This document shows, one piece after another, positions 17,322 through 26,269 of a stretch of 64,000 bases of DNA (positions are counted from its first letter, which is position 1; each line of letters opens with the position of its first letter). The stretch spans positions 1 to 64,000 of the forward strand of contig JAAVYI010000004.1 of assembly GCA_022791055.1 (NCBI GenBank), read 5' to 3'. The stretch is from Clostridia bacterium. Lineage in GTDB: Bacteria > Bacillota > Clostridia > Christensenellales > Pumilibacteraceae. The notes under the pieces were generated by a model that did no database searches, was not told where the DNA came from, and worked only from the letters and a program-made list of their open reading frames with translations. A program made the translations under genes and the position numbers.

Positions 17322-18971
17322 CTAATATAATTGACGCATGTCGGTATACTCGATTTCGACGTAGAAATCTTTCCAATCGGTATATGAGCCAATCCCGTTA
17401 CTATTGAAAAAACAAATATAGTATTTACCCGTATTCAAAGCAAGTCGCGTGCTTTGGTGGCAAGTAAGACTGGTATGGCTCTCGACGTGCTTGTCTCGAT
17501 ACTCCCATACTTTATATCCGTCACTTGCGACTTGGGCAGAATACCATGTCATACATGTATAAGACGGCCTACTTGGCGTCGGCTGATCATTGTTGTATCC
17601 TTTTATCCAACTTCGATAGTGCGCCGAAATATTTACGCTTTTCACGCCGGCCGCAAACAAATCGCTCAAGTCTAACGTTTTGCAATTTTCATCCACGCTC
17701 GGAGAAGTATGACTACTCCGAATCTCAAACGCGTTTGTCGCGTTGATGATGACTTTCGTAATCTTCTTGACTTGATAATACTTCGCGCATAACGCCAGAC
17801 TTTCCGACGGCATGACCGTGTTTTCGTATTTCTCCCCGTTCGCGGTGTACCACCCTGCAAAAATAAATCCTGTTTTTTCGGTTTCGGGCAACATGATTTC
17901 CGTGCCTTGCGGCTCGGAAATGCTTGCGACCGCCGCACCGCCGTTGGTATCGAACTCGATCATGGCCTGCCACTGCGCGACAAGTCGAATGCTGTTTTCG
18001 GGCATAACGACAGACGTGATCAAATCGCCGTCTTGCCTTTGCCAGCCTAAAAATTTGTAATGCGCACGCGTCGGCAACGGCAGACGCACAATATCCCCCG
18101 TTCTTACCGTCAAGGAAGCGACTTCGTTTCCGCCGTTTGCGTCGAACTCCACAAAAGGCGCGTACTCGGCGGCATAGAGAATAACGTTATCGGTGATTTC
18201 GCCGTAAAAAATCTGCGTTTTATCCACGTCGTTTCTTTTCCGCGACCACGAAATCACCATTTTATTGTTGACGATGACGGTCGGCTTTATCGTGTCGAAC
18301 ACAGTCCCGTGACTGACTTTGACTTCTTGCGGTTTACCGTCGTCTTGTGCGTAAAATGTAACCGTATATTCGACCCATCGGAATCCGGCGTACAGTTTAA
18401 TATTGCCATCGGGGTCGGTTAGGTCGTACAGCTTTTCGGTCACTTTTCTGTTTTCAGGTCGCACGCCGTAGCTGTCTGCGATTTGATTGCCTTTGCAGTC
18501 GGGTGCAGTGTACCAACCGGTAAAATTCTTGTTCGGCAGTGTGACGTTTAAGGGCAGTTCTCTGATTTCGGAATTGTACGAGACGTTGAGCGAGCGGCTG
18601 CCCGTCACTTCCGCCCCTTGGTAGTCGAGTATCAGCGTATATTCCTTAGCCTTGAACTGCGGATACAACACGATATTTTTGTTGTCGCTAAAGGCCGCAA
18701 GCGAACTGCCGCCCGAATTTACGTACTGCGTGCCGCCCGTCTCTGCGTCGAACAGCCCCAAAAACTCGTAGCCGTGTTTCTCGGGGATCGGCGAGATCGA
18801 ATACAGACTGCCCGATTGCACGGATATGGAATGTATCCCCGTCTCGTCGGCATACTGAATGGTGTATGTTTGCGGATCGGTCGTCTGCGGCGTCTTTTCC
18901 GCACACGCGACCAACGAAAACGCCAGTACGATTGACAGAATGACTGCCGAAAACTTCGCTGTCTTTTTCAT
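17322..18971 (-). CDS. InlB-type repeat lipoprotein, downstream paralogue
   Basis: Lipoprotein of 549 residues (lipobox FSLVAC near residue 22). After a linker it carries several Listeria-Bacteroides (InlB B-type) repeats of about 70 residues, recognisable by GYEFLGLFDAETGG, NFTGWYTAPDCKG, HYKFLGWQRQDG and GFIFAGWYTANGE. The final 130 residues are a distinct domain of unknown type. It follows its paralogue by 25 bp; the first 230 residues of the two are closely similar, the C-terminal domains are not. The family is found on cell surfaces and in adhesins. The start follows GAGGAG. It shares the promoter upstream of the other paralogue. Confidence 0.85.
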   Translation of the reverse strand: MKKTAKFSAVILSIVLAFSLVACAEKTPQTTDPQTYTIQYADETGIHSISVQSGSLYSISPIPEKHGYEFLGLFDAETGGTQYVNSGGSSLAAFSDNKNIVLYPQFKAKEYTLILDYQGAEVTGSRSLNVSYNSEIRELPLNVTLPNKNFTGWYTAPDCKGNQIADSYGVRPENRKVTEKLYDLTDPDGNIKLYAGFRWVEYTVTFYAQDDGKPQEVKVSHGTVFDTIKPTVIVNNKMVISWSRKRNDVDKTQIFYGEITDNVILYAAEYAPFVEFDANGGNEVASLTVRTGDIVRLPLPTRAHYKFLGWQRQDGDLITSVVMPENSIRLVAQWQAMIEFDTNGGAAVASISEPQGTEIMLPETEKTGFIFAGWYTANGEKYENTVMPSESLALCAKYYQVKKITKVIINATNAFEIRSSHTSPSVDENCKTLDLSDLFAAGVKSVNISAHYRSWIKGYNNDQPTPSRPSYTCMTWYSAQVASDGYKVWEYRDKHVESHTSLTCHQSTRLALNTGKYYICFFNSNGIGSYTDWKDFYVEIEYTDMRQLY

Positions 18972-18996
18972 AGTTTCTCCTCGAAAATGATTGTCG

Positions 18997-20700
18997 TTAT
19001 ACGAGTTCCGTCAGATCGGGCAACAGCATTTCCGCCCAAAATTCCCGAATGCGAAAGCCGTATTTGTAACCGGGATATTGCACGCGCACGCCCTCGAAGT
19101 CCGCGCTGAACAAGAAGTACGCCGCGCCGTCTTGAATCGGCAATTCCATTGCAAACGAAATCTTTTTCCAAACGTCTATATGCGTATTGTTGTTTTCGTA
19201 CTTATAGTTACCGATATGATACGCGCTTGTCGTGTTATTGACGGAATAAAAATCGAAATAAGCGTTGCGACAGGACTTGTCTACCCATTCGCTCCAAGTC
19301 CAGTCATAAGCGTCGCAAACCTCGACATGAAACTGCAACGAAATATTTTGCGGTTGCGACCAATCGACATACGGCACGGCTTCGGCAAAATCGATACGGG
19401 TCGGACTGCTCGCTTTCATGGTAAATATATCGCCGTAGGAATACCATTTTATCAGACTGATTTCGTTAGAGCCGAGAATCGTTACCGTTTCCGTCTTGAC
19501 TGCATAATACATAGCCTTTAGTTTGACGCTTTCATGCGGCATGACGGACAGTTCGGTTTTTTCGTTGCGCTCGTTATACCAGCCGGCAAAAATAAAGCCG
19601 TCTTTCTCGGGCGTGGGCAAAGCGAGCGGCGTGCCGGCCTCTTGCGAGATCGCCTCGAACGTGCCGCCCCCGCGGCCGTCCAAAGCGACTTGCGCCCACC
19701 AAACGGCCGTCAGTTTCAGACTGTTTTCGGGCATGAGCGCCGCGGTAAAGTCGTTGCCGCTCGTGTCCTGCCAGCCCTTAAACGTATAATTCTCCCGTGT
19801 CGGGGTCGGCAAGGTGATCGCGTCGCCCGCGCGCGCGATCAGCGCGTTGAGCTTGTTGCCGCCGTTCGAGTCAAAATCGAGTACGGGCGCGAACTCGGCC
19901 GCATACAAGATCATTTCGCTTGTTACTTTGCCGTCGAAAACCTGTTCCAGGTTGACGTCGTTGCGCTTTTTCGACCAGGCGAGCACCGCTTTGCCGTCGA
20001 CGCGGGTCTTTGGCTGTACTTCGCGGATCGGCGTGCCGTATTCGACTTGGATCTCTTCGGGCGCACTGCTTTCGGTAAAATAAAAAGTAACGGTAAATTC
20101 CTCGCCTTTAAAGCCTGCGTACAGCCGAATATAGCCGTCGGGGTCGGACAGGTCGAACACTTTTTCGGTCACTTTTCTGTTTTCGGGCAACACGCCGAAA
20201 GCATCGGCGATTTGGCGGCCTTGGCGATTCGGCCGTGTGAACCAGCCGACGAAATTCTTATGTTCCAAAGTAAGACTAAGCGGCAGTTCGGCGATCTCGG
20301 CATTGTAGGCGACCGACAACGAGCGGCTGCCCGTCACGTCCGCGCCCTGATAGTCTAAAATCAAAGTAAATTCTTTGGCTTTAAACTGCGGATACAAGAC
20401 GATATTTTTGTTATCGGTAAAGGCCGCTATCGAGCTGCCGTTCGCGCGCACGTACTGCGTGCCGCCGACTTCGGCATCGAACAGTCCCAAAAACTCGTAG
20501 CCGAACCTTTCGGGGATCGGGTCGATCGAATACAGACTGCCCGACTGCACGGATAAGGAATGTATCCCCATGTCGTCGGCATACTGAATGGTGTATGTTT
20601 GCGGGTCGGTCGTCTGCGGCGTCTTTTCCGCACACGCTCCCAGCGAAAAGACCGACAGACATACCAAAAATACGACGATCGTTTCCCTAATTTTGCGCAT
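18997..20700 (-). CDS. InlB-type repeat lipoprotein, promoter-proximal paralogue
   Basis: Lipoprotein of 567 residues (lipobox FSLGAC near residue 21) with the same order as its neighbour: linker, four InlB-type repeats (FLGLFDAEVGG, NFVGWFTRPNRQG, TFKGWQDTSGN, FIFAGWYNERNE), then an unrelated C-terminal domain rich in aromatic residues. The ATG at 20700 follows GGGAG by eight bases; an upstream in-frame start is not supported. The divergent C-terminal domains suggest that the pair presents different binding modules on a shared stalk. Expression is likely controlled at the unusual promoter described at 20723-20908. Confidence 0.85.
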   Translation of the reverse strand: MRKIRETIVVFLVCLSVFSLGACAEKTPQTTDPQTYTIQYADDMGIHSLSVQSGSLYSIDPIPERFGYEFLGLFDAEVGGTQYVRANGSSIAAFTDNKNIVLYPQFKAKEFTLILDYQGADVTGSRSLSVAYNAEIAELPLSLTLEHKNFVGWFTRPNRQGRQIADAFGVLPENRKVTEKVFDLSDPDGYIRLYAGFKGEEFTVTFYFTESSAPEEIQVEYGTPIREVQPKTRVDGKAVLAWSKKRNDVNLEQVFDGKVTSEMILYAAEFAPVLDFDSNGGNKLNALIARAGDAITLPTPTRENYTFKGWQDTSGNDFTAALMPENSLKLTAVWWAQVALDGRGGGTFEAISQEAGTPLALPTPEKDGFIFAGWYNERNEKTELSVMPHESVKLKAMYYAVKTETVTILGSNEISLIKWYSYGDIFTMKASSPTRIDFAEAVPYVDWSQPQNISLQFHVEVCDAYDWTWSEWVDKSCRNAYFDFYSVNNTTSAYHIGNYKYENNNTHIDVWKKISFAMELPIQDGAAYFLFSADFEGVRVQYPGYKYGFRIREFWAEMLLPDLTELV

Positions 20701-20722
20701 AAACACATCTCCCGAAAATACA

Positions 20723-20908
20723 CCTAATAGTATATTAGGCGTACCTTTTCTATTATTATATCGTATTTTCAAGACAAAAGCAAGTATTTTCATGTTTATT
20801 TTTCGCCTGAAATCGTACGATTTTCATGTTCGTGCAAGGGATATATCGCCCGTTCCGTTATTTTTGATCCGTTATGCCGTCCGAATGTACGCCTAATATA
20901 CTATTAGG
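20723..20908. promoter_or_regulatory. Perfect 22-bp inverted repeats flanking the lipoprotein promoter
   Basis: The 22 bases at 20723-20744 are the exact reverse complement of 20887-20908 and bracket a 142-bp segment that contains the promoter. Each arm is itself a near-palindrome: CCTAATA and TATTAGG around three bases. The layout fits either an invertible promoter recognised by a site-specific recombinase or two operator sites of one regulator, the nearer lying a few bases downstream of the expected transcription start. A 14-bp palindrome (20810-20823) lies near the centre of the segment. Confidence 0.6.
20755..20783 (-). promoter_or_regulatory. Sigma-70-type promoter of the InlB-type lipoprotein pair
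   Basis: Minus-strand TTGCTT (20783-20778), a 17-base spacer and TATAAT (20760-20755), pointing to the ATG at 20700. The whole promoter lies between the inverted repeats. Confidence 0.8.
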
Positions 20909-20927
20909 CGCACCTTTGTTTTCCGGT

Positions 20928-21180
20928 AAAAATGTCCGAGAGGAAACGAGTACGCACACCCTTTGTCACCCTCGGAGCGAAAGTCGAGGGGGCTAGCGCA
21001 GCGAATCCATAATTTATACGCCTTCGTACATTTCTCGACTTCGCTCGAAATGACAAAAAGACAATATTGCGATAACCGACTTTTTGTCACCCCGACCGAT
21101 AGCATGGTCTAGCGCAGCGAATCCTTCATTGATACGCCTTCGTACATTCCTCGACTTCGCTCGGAATGACAAATGGTCTT
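20928..21180. repeat. Dispersed intergenic repeat, family D
   Basis: The stretch 20701-21319 has no gene. It begins AAAATGTCCGAGAGGAAACG near 20928, which recurs at 47573, and contains two versions of a unit with TCTAGCGCAGCGAATCC, ATACGCCTTCGTACAT and TCGGAATGACAAATGG (about 20960-21055 and 21085-21175). A third version is at 47610-47710. A degenerate TTGCGAG...GCAATGACGG palindrome follows at 21203-21243. Confidence 0.65.
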
Positions 21181-21273
21181 TGCTGCTTTTTTGACTTTAG
21201 CTCTATTGCGAGAAGCGAGGCACGAGCGACGAAGCAATGACGGAAAAAAAGGCGCTCGCAATGGCGGTATAGA

Positions 21274-21301
21274 AAAACGACCCGACGGTTCGGGTCGTTT
21301 T
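21274..21301 (-). terminator. Intrinsic terminator of the small lipoprotein gene
   Basis: A perfect 12-bp stem (21274-21285 with 21290-21301) with a four-base loop and T-rich flanks on both strands, 18 bp past the stop of the small lipoprotein. Confidence 0.8.
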
Positions 21302-21319
21302 GTTTTCGTGCAAATTTTG

Positions 21320-21748
21320 TTACGCTTTTTTGAAAATTTCGAGCGCGTTGTTCGCAGCGGTCGGGAGACCGATAGGAATGCAAACGCAGTTGCCGTTTAC
21401 GTAATCGGACTTCTGCGCGTCTTTCAATAAGCCTTTGAGCGTCTCGCTGTCCTCAAGCGCTTTGTCGATGTCCTTATCGGACTTGAACTCCAAAATGATA
21501 ACGATAACCGATCCGGTGAGACCGTCTTTCTTGGTGAACACGTGCGGCGTCAACTCGATCGCGTTGCCTTCTTCGTCTTTCAGTTCTTCTTTGATCTTGT
21601 TTACATTGTCGTTGGTCTCTTCCGAGTACGTGTACCCTTCTTTTTCAAACGCTTTCTTGACGCTGCCGAATTTCGAGCAAGCTGTGAACGAGAAAACGGT
21701 CAACAGGCACAGCGCTACCAAGAGACTGCTTTTGAGAAACTTCTTCAT
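21320..21748 (-). CDS. Small lipoprotein of unknown function
   Basis: A 142-residue lipoprotein. The signal peptide MKKFLKSSLLVALCLL ends in the lipobox FTAC near residue 23. The mature part is lysine- and glutamate-rich, with no cysteines beyond CVCIP near the C-terminus and no motif I recognise. The start at 21748 follows GGAGG by eight bases. It lies behind the M3 peptidase gene after a 120-bp gap and is followed by a strong terminator, so it may be a separate unit. Confidence 0.75.
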   Translation of the reverse strand: MKKFLKSSLLVALCLLTVFSFTACSKFGSVKKAFEKEGYTYSEETNDNVNKIKEELKDEEGNAIELTPHVFTKKDGLTGSVIVIILEFKSDKDIDKALEDSETLKGLLKDAQKSDYVNGNCVCIPIGLPTAANNALEIFKKA

Positions 21749-21868
21749 GACAAAATCCTCCGTAAATTTGATATGCTCATTGTAGCACATGTGTGCCGAG
21801 AAGTCAATATTTACAGCTGCACAAATGTGCTACATATGTCCACTAATGCACATATGTGCATATACTAT

Positions 21869-23560
21869 CTATTTTTGCAAGGTATCGAGCAGTTTGCGCG
21901 CACGCTCGCCCGTCTCTTTCAATACCCCTTTTGTAAACGGCGGGCGCAGACCGGCCTCGGTCAGCAGTTCGGCAAACGTCTTGCCGCCGCCTTGTAGCAG
22001 CAGTTTTTTGTAGCGGCCGAACGCGTCGGCGTAGTTTTCCTGCGAGGCGAGCAAAAATTGCAATGCGGCCGTTTGGGCAAAACAGTAGTCGATGTAGTAG
22101 AACGGCTGTTCGAAGATGTGCATTTGATACTGCCAGCGCGTGCCTTGTTCGAGGTACGGAATGCCGTCGGCGTCCATATACGGGCGGTACATTTTCTCCA
22201 GTTCGCGCCAAACCGCTTTGCGTTCGGCCGGGGTCAAATTTTCCTTTTCGTACATGATATGCTGGAATCGGTCGACCATGGTGCCGTACGGGATAAAAGT
22301 CAGCGAGTCGCCCAAGTGCATAAACTTATAGTCGCGGGCGCGATCGCCGAAAAAGCGTTCGATATACTTCCAGCAGAAAAATTCCATGCTCATCGAATGC
22401 GTTTCGGCCGTCTCCATGCCGCCGACGTTCAGCTCGTAGTCGTTATTTTGCCGATACATCATATAGTCGGCGAACGCGTGGCCGGCCTCGTGCGTCAATA
22501 CGTCGACGTCGGCGCTTGTGCCGTTGAAGTTAGCCAAAATGAACGGTTGGCGGTAGTCGGGGAACGAGGTACAGAATCCCCCGCCCCACTTGCCTTTGCG
22601 GCTCAAGACGTCGAATGCGTCGGCCTGTAGCATACTGTCGAAGAACTTGCCGGCGTCGGCGTCCATATCGTGATACATGTCTTTGGCCGCGGCGAACATC
22701 TCTTCGGGCGTACCCGTGGGCGCGGGGTTGCCGGAAACGAACCAGCTGTCGTTATCGTACAGTTTAAGCGCGTCGATGCCGATCTTCTTGCCGATGCTGC
22801 GCTTCATTTCGTCGATGAGCGGCACGTATTCGGACAGTACGTTTTCGGCAAATACGTCGGTCTGCGCGCGGGTAAAGCCGACGCGTCCCAAACGGTCGTA
22901 GCCGAGCGGTATAAAGTTGTCGTAGCCGAGCTTTCGCGCCATTTTGTTGCGCAAGTGGATCAGTTGATCGAAAATGTCGTCGATCTCGTCGCTGACCGCC
23001 TCGAGCGCCTTGCCGAACGCGCAGTACGCCTCTTTTCGCGTTTCGCGGTCCTTGTCGGCGAAGTACTTTTTGACCACCGTGAAGGGCAGCGTTTCGCCGC
23101 GGAACTCGACGGTCAGATCGCTCATGATCTTGACGTACCGCGTCACCAGCCTGTTTTCTTTTGCCGCGTCCTTGACGATCTTGGGATCGGACGAACGCAC
23201 GCTGCATTCGTACTGCTTGACCACGAGCGGATTGAGACCGTCGCGCAAAGCCGCGTCGACATGCTCGGACGCGAGAAAGGCCTTGTAAAAGTCGAGCAGC
23301 GCTACCTGCAATTCGGGCATTTTTTCGTCGTAAAACTCTTTTTCACCCAAATAGTATTCGTCGGCGGTGTTGAGGCAAAACCGCAGTTCGGCGGTCGTCG
23401 TCGTAGTCACCAAATGTTTAATAAGCGCGACCGCTTTTTCGCGCGCAGCAAGCAGGCTTTGCGCGTCGGGCGCATTCTTCGCCTCTTCGGCAAGCGCGGC
23501 GCATTCGGCACGGAATGCCGCCGGGTCGATCCGCTTATACGGATATTGCGATACTTTCAT
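21869..23560 (-). CDS. M3-family oligoendopeptidase (PepF-like)
   Basis: Cytoplasmic zinc metallopeptidase of 563 residues that cuts short peptides. The zinc-binding HEAGH motif lies near residue 353 in LTHEAGHAFADYMM, and the downstream glutamate region METAETHSMSMEFF is typical of oligoendopeptidase F relatives. The start follows GGAGG by eight bases. It lies 27 bp behind the CBS-domain gene, making a probable fabZ-trpB-CBS-M3 operon; no metabolic link between these is evident. Confidence 0.92.
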   Translation of the reverse strand: MKVSQYPYKRIDPAAFRAECAALAEEAKNAPDAQSLLAAREKAVALIKHLVTTTTTAELRFCLNTADEYYLGEKEFYDEKMPELQVALLDFYKAFLASEHVDAALRDGLNPLVVKQYECSVRSSDPKIVKDAAKENRLVTRYVKIMSDLTVEFRGETLPFTVVKKYFADKDRETRKEAYCAFGKALEAVSDEIDDIFDQLIHLRNKMARKLGYDNFIPLGYDRLGRVGFTRAQTDVFAENVLSEYVPLIDEMKRSIGKKIGIDALKLYDNDSWFVSGNPAPTGTPEEMFAAAKDMYHDMDADAGKFFDSMLQADAFDVLSRKGKWGGGFCTSFPDYRQPFILANFNGTSADVDVLTHEAGHAFADYMMYRQNNDYELNVGGMETAETHSMSMEFFCWKYIERFFGDRARDYKFMHLGDSLTFIPYGTMVDRFQHIMYEKENLTPAERKAVWRELEKMYRPYMDADGIPYLEQGTRWQYQMHIFEQPFYYIDYCFAQTAALQFLLASQENYADAFGRYKKLLLQGGGKTFAELLTEAGLRPPFTKGVLKETGERARKLLDTLQK

Positions 23561-23587
23561 GTTTGGTATCCTCCTTGCAATGTCGGA

Positions 23588-24130
23588 TTATATACGGCTT
23601 AATAGTCGTCCAACCTCGGGCGTTAGGATCGAGCCGATCGTCGCGCCGGCGATATAGGCGTCGACGTCGACGTCCAAGCGTTTGGCAACAGCCTCGACGA
23701 TCAGCTTGTTATTGAGTACGCCGACGACCTTGCCGTCGCGCAGTACCGGCACATTGGAATAGTTGCCGCGCGCCATACGCTCGATCGCCTGTCGAATCTT
23801 CGTATCGGCGGTAAAGCACACGGCGCGCTTTGCAACCGTGCCGACCGCCCGCGGCGGACTGCCCAAGAGCCGCTCGATACGCTCGAGCTTTTCGACGACG
23901 TCGACGTGCGGCTCTGCGATCGTCATGTCGTCGCTCGAACTGTGTACAATGGCGTTTCGCAGCCGCGCGTAGTCGATGAGATCGTCCTCGTACTTACGAA
24001 TGAGCGCGCTCGAGGCGGCCGCTCTGCGCACGGTGTCGGGAAAGGTAGCGTTCGACTTGACGTTGTACAGCTGGCGCAGCTTTTTGTCGATCTTGTTGTA
24101 CGCGCCGATAAACCGCTTGCTTAACATCAC
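23588..24130 (-). CDS. CBS-domain protein of unknown function
   Basis: A 180-residue soluble protein. The first 95 residues are helical and charged, with an [10 protein letters not shown] segment that resembles HEPN/DUF4145-type helices; the rest is a CBS pair, with [24 protein letters not shown] as the clearest part. CBS pairs bind adenine nucleotides and regulate partner proteins. The ATG overlaps the trpB stop by four bases, so it is translationally coupled to trpB and could regulate it; that is inference only. Confidence 0.8.
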   Translation of the reverse strand: MMLSKRFIGAYNKIDKKLRQLYNVKSNATFPDTVRRAAASSALIRKYEDDLIDYARLRNAIVHSSSDDMTIAEPHVDVVEKLERIERLLGSPPRAVGTVAKRAVCFTADTKIRQAIERMARGNYSNVPVLRDGKVVGVLNNKLIVEAVAKRLDVDVDAYIAGATIGSILTPEVGRLLSRI

Positions 24131-25353
24131 AGGTACTGTTTGCCGTCGCCGTAGCGCTCGATCACGTAGTCGATGTCTTTGTCGCCGCGCCCCGAAAGGT
24201 TGACGAGGATCGACCCGGTTTTCATCTCGCGCGCGAGCTGCATGGCGTAGGCCACGGCGTGCGAACTCTCCAGTGCGGGAATAATGCCCTCGTACCGCGA
24301 CAGCTTATAGAACGCCTCGACGGCCTGCTCGTCGGTCGCGTACACGTAATGAATGCGGCCGCTGTCGTGCAAATAGGCGTGTTCGGGGCCGACGCTCGGA
24401 TAGTCGAGGCCGCTTGCGATCGAGTACACGGGGAGCGGCTCGCCCTTCTTGTCTTGTAGCATGATCGAATTAAAGCCGTGCATGACGCCCTCGCTGCCGA
24501 AGCGCATACTGGCCGCGTGGTCGCCCACCTTTTCGCCGCGGCCGAGCGGCTCGACGCCGTAGATCTCGACCGGGTCGCCGACGAACGGCGTAAACATGCC
24601 GATCGAGTTGGAACCGCCGCCCACGCAGGCGCACACAGCGTCGGGCATTTCGCCGACCATATCGAAGAACTGCTCGCGCGCTTCGATCCCGATCACCTTT
24701 TGGAAGTCGCGCACCATCAGCGGGAACGGGTGCGGGCCGACGGCCGAACCGATACAGTAGATCGAATCTTTATAGTTTTCGGCGTAGCTGATAAACGCCG
24801 AGTCAACGGCCTCTTTCAACGTCTTTAAACCGAACGTGACCGGCACGACCTTGGCGCCGAGTACTTTCATGCGCGCCACGTTGGGCGCTTGCTTGGCGAT
24901 GTCGACCTCGCCCATGTGGATCTCGCATTCGAGGCCGAAGAAGGCGGCGGCGGTCGCAAGCGCTACGCCGTGCTGCCCCGCGCCCGTTTCGGCGATCAGG
25001 CGCTTTTTGCCCAAAAACTTGGCCAACAACCCCTCGCCCATACAGTGGTTGAGTTTGTGCGCGCCGGTATGGTTGAGGTCCTCGCGCTTCAGATAGATCT
25101 GCGCGCCGCCGTTCAACCGCGACAGCCGTTCGCAGTGATAGACCGGGGTCGGCCGTCCTTGGAACTCCTTGCGAATGCGCCTCAGCTCGTTGATGAACTG
25201 CGCCGAGTGGCAAATGGTTTGATAGGCCGTGGCGATCTCCTCGAACGCCGCCACCAGTTCGGGCGGCAGATACGCGCCGCCGTACTTGCCGAAGTAGCCC
25301 TTTTCGTCGGGCATTTCTTTTAAATGGTTGGAAAACTGCTGATATTTATTCAT
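24127..25353 (-). CDS. trpB: Tryptophan synthase beta chain, without trpA nearby
   Basis: PLP enzyme that condenses indole with serine to give tryptophan. The PLP lysine is in HTGAHKLN near residue 97, the phosphate loop in [12 protein letters not shown] and the substrate region in [10 protein letters not shown]. At 408 residues it is normal for TrpB1. No trpA or other trp gene is present; neighbours are fabZ and a CBS protein. It may salvage indole or act as a stand-alone serine or homologous-substrate enzyme. The start follows AAGGAT. Confidence 0.9.
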   Translation of the reverse strand: MNKYQQFSNHLKEMPDEKGYFGKYGGAYLPPELVAAFEEIATAYQTICHSAQFINELRRIRKEFQGRPTPVYHCERLSRLNGGAQIYLKREDLNHTGAHKLNHCMGEGLLAKFLGKKRLIAETGAGQHGVALATAAAFFGLECEIHMGEVDIAKQAPNVARMKVLGAKVVPVTFGLKTLKEAVDSAFISYAENYKDSIYCIGSAVGPHPFPLMVRDFQKVIGIEAREQFFDMVGEMPDAVCACVGGGSNSIGMFTPFVGDPVEIYGVEPLGRGEKVGDHAASMRFGSEGVMHGFNSIMLQDKKGEPLPVYSIASGLDYPSVGPEHAYLHDSGRIHYVYATDEQAVEAFYKLSRYEGIIPALESSHAVAYAMQLAREMKTGSILVNLSGRGDKDIDYVIERYGDGKQYL

Positions 25354-25408
25354 TGTGAATCCTTGTTTTCATGTCGGTAATCGCCGAGAGGGCTACTCTT
25401 TGGCGAAG

Positions 25409-25831
25409 TTATGCTTGTTTCGGTACGAGGGCGAACGAAAACTCGCCCTTGACGCACAGCTTGCCGTTCACCGAAACGCTGCCTTCGCAGAATCGGAAAA
25501 TGCTGCGCGCGCTTTTGAGTACGCAATGCGTAACGACGGTGTCGCCCGGCACGACCGGATTGCGGAACTTGACTTTATCGAGCGACGTGAACATCGGCGT
25601 AGCATTTTCCGCGCCGCCCTGAATGAGTACGCAAGCGGTCTGCGCCATCATCTCGCAGAGAATGACGCCCGGTACGACCGGATTGCCGGGGAAATGCCCT
25701 TGCACGAAAAATTCGTCGCCGCGCACGGTGTAACGGCCTTCGGCCGATCCGTCGCCAAGCAGTTCGACGTTCTCGATGAGCAGCATCGGCTCGCGGTGCG
25801 GCATGATTTGCTTGATCTCTTCCTTGTTCAT
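25409..25831 (-). CDS. fabZ: 3-hydroxyacyl-ACP dehydratase FabZ
   Basis: Hot-dog-fold dehydratase of fatty-acid elongation, removing water from 3-hydroxyacyl-ACP. The catalytic His is in GHFPGNPVVPGV near residue 48 and the catalytic Glu in EMMAQTACV near residue 62. It has 140 residues, the normal length. The start follows AAGGAG by eight bases. It is apart from any other fab gene here and is preceded by a 185-bp leader behind a terminator. Confidence 0.95.
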   Translation of the reverse strand: MNKEEIKQIMPHREPMLLIENVELLGDGSAEGRYTVRGDEFFVQGHFPGNPVVPGVILCEMMAQTACVLIQGGAENATPMFTSLDKVKFRNPVVPGDTVVTHCVLKSARSIFRFCEGSVSVNGKLCVKGEFSFALVPKQA

Positions 25832-26015
25832 GTGTCTCTCCTTTTGTCCGTCCTCATCGTCGGTTGCCTTTTACGCGTCGAAAAACGCTAAGGCCGAAAA
25901 CGGTCGAGCGTCGCACACTCAACCGAAACCGGCTTACATGACGTCCGGGCTTTTCGTTACGCTTATTCTATATGGTTCGGCGTGATATATATCGAACGCC
26001 GAAAAATGCAATGTT

Positions 26016-26039
26016 AAAAAAGGCGGGAGGGCGCCCGCC
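26016..26039 (-). terminator. Intrinsic terminator inside the fabZ upstream region
   Basis: On the minus strand GGCGGG-type arms (26022-26027 with 26034-26039) are followed by TTTTTTAA. It lies about 100 bases downstream of a promoter and 185 bases before fabZ, so it could be an attenuator or the end of a small RNA. The rest of 25832-26219 is non-coding; a hairpin at 25976-26003 flanks an AT-rich loop. Confidence 0.7.
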
Positions 26040-26148
26040 ACCAAATCAAGCATACAAATACAGCGGCCGTATTCGTCCGCACACCGTACTCGATACAATT
26101 TTCGGTGACATTTAGCAACCTGCTTCCCTATCCTTTCGATTTTTACTT

Positions 26149-26178
26149 ATTTTACAGTATTTACGCCGTCTTTGTCAA
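26149..26178 (-). promoter_or_regulatory. Sigma-70-type promoter upstream of the fabZ leader
   Basis: Minus-strand TTGACA (26178-26173), an 18-base spacer and TAAAAT (26154-26149). The transcript would start near 26142 and reach the terminator at 26016 after about 125 bases. Confidence 0.7.
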
Positions 26179-26219
26179 TCGTTTCGGCCGTCAAAACCGA
26201 TTTTTCCGCTTAAAATACA

Positions 26220-26244
26220 AAACTGCGGCGCATGTCCGCAGTTT
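26220..26244 (-). terminator. Terminator downstream of galK
   Basis: AAACTGCGG and CCGCAGTTT pair around a 7-base loop, with a T-rich stretch on the minus strand, 26 bp past the galK stop. Confidence 0.65.
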
Positions 26245-26269
26245 GTCGTCATTCCGGATCGCCGTTCGC

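Noticed and set aside
17322-20700. Internalin-type invasion proteins
   Set aside because: Only the InlB B-type repeats are shared; no leucine-rich repeat domain is present, so a virulence role is not supported.
26016-26142. T-box, SRP RNA or cobalamin riboswitch in the fabZ leader
   Set aside because: The conserved T-box sequence, the SRP domain IV motif and the B12 box were looked for by eye and not found; only a generic leader and terminator can be claimed.
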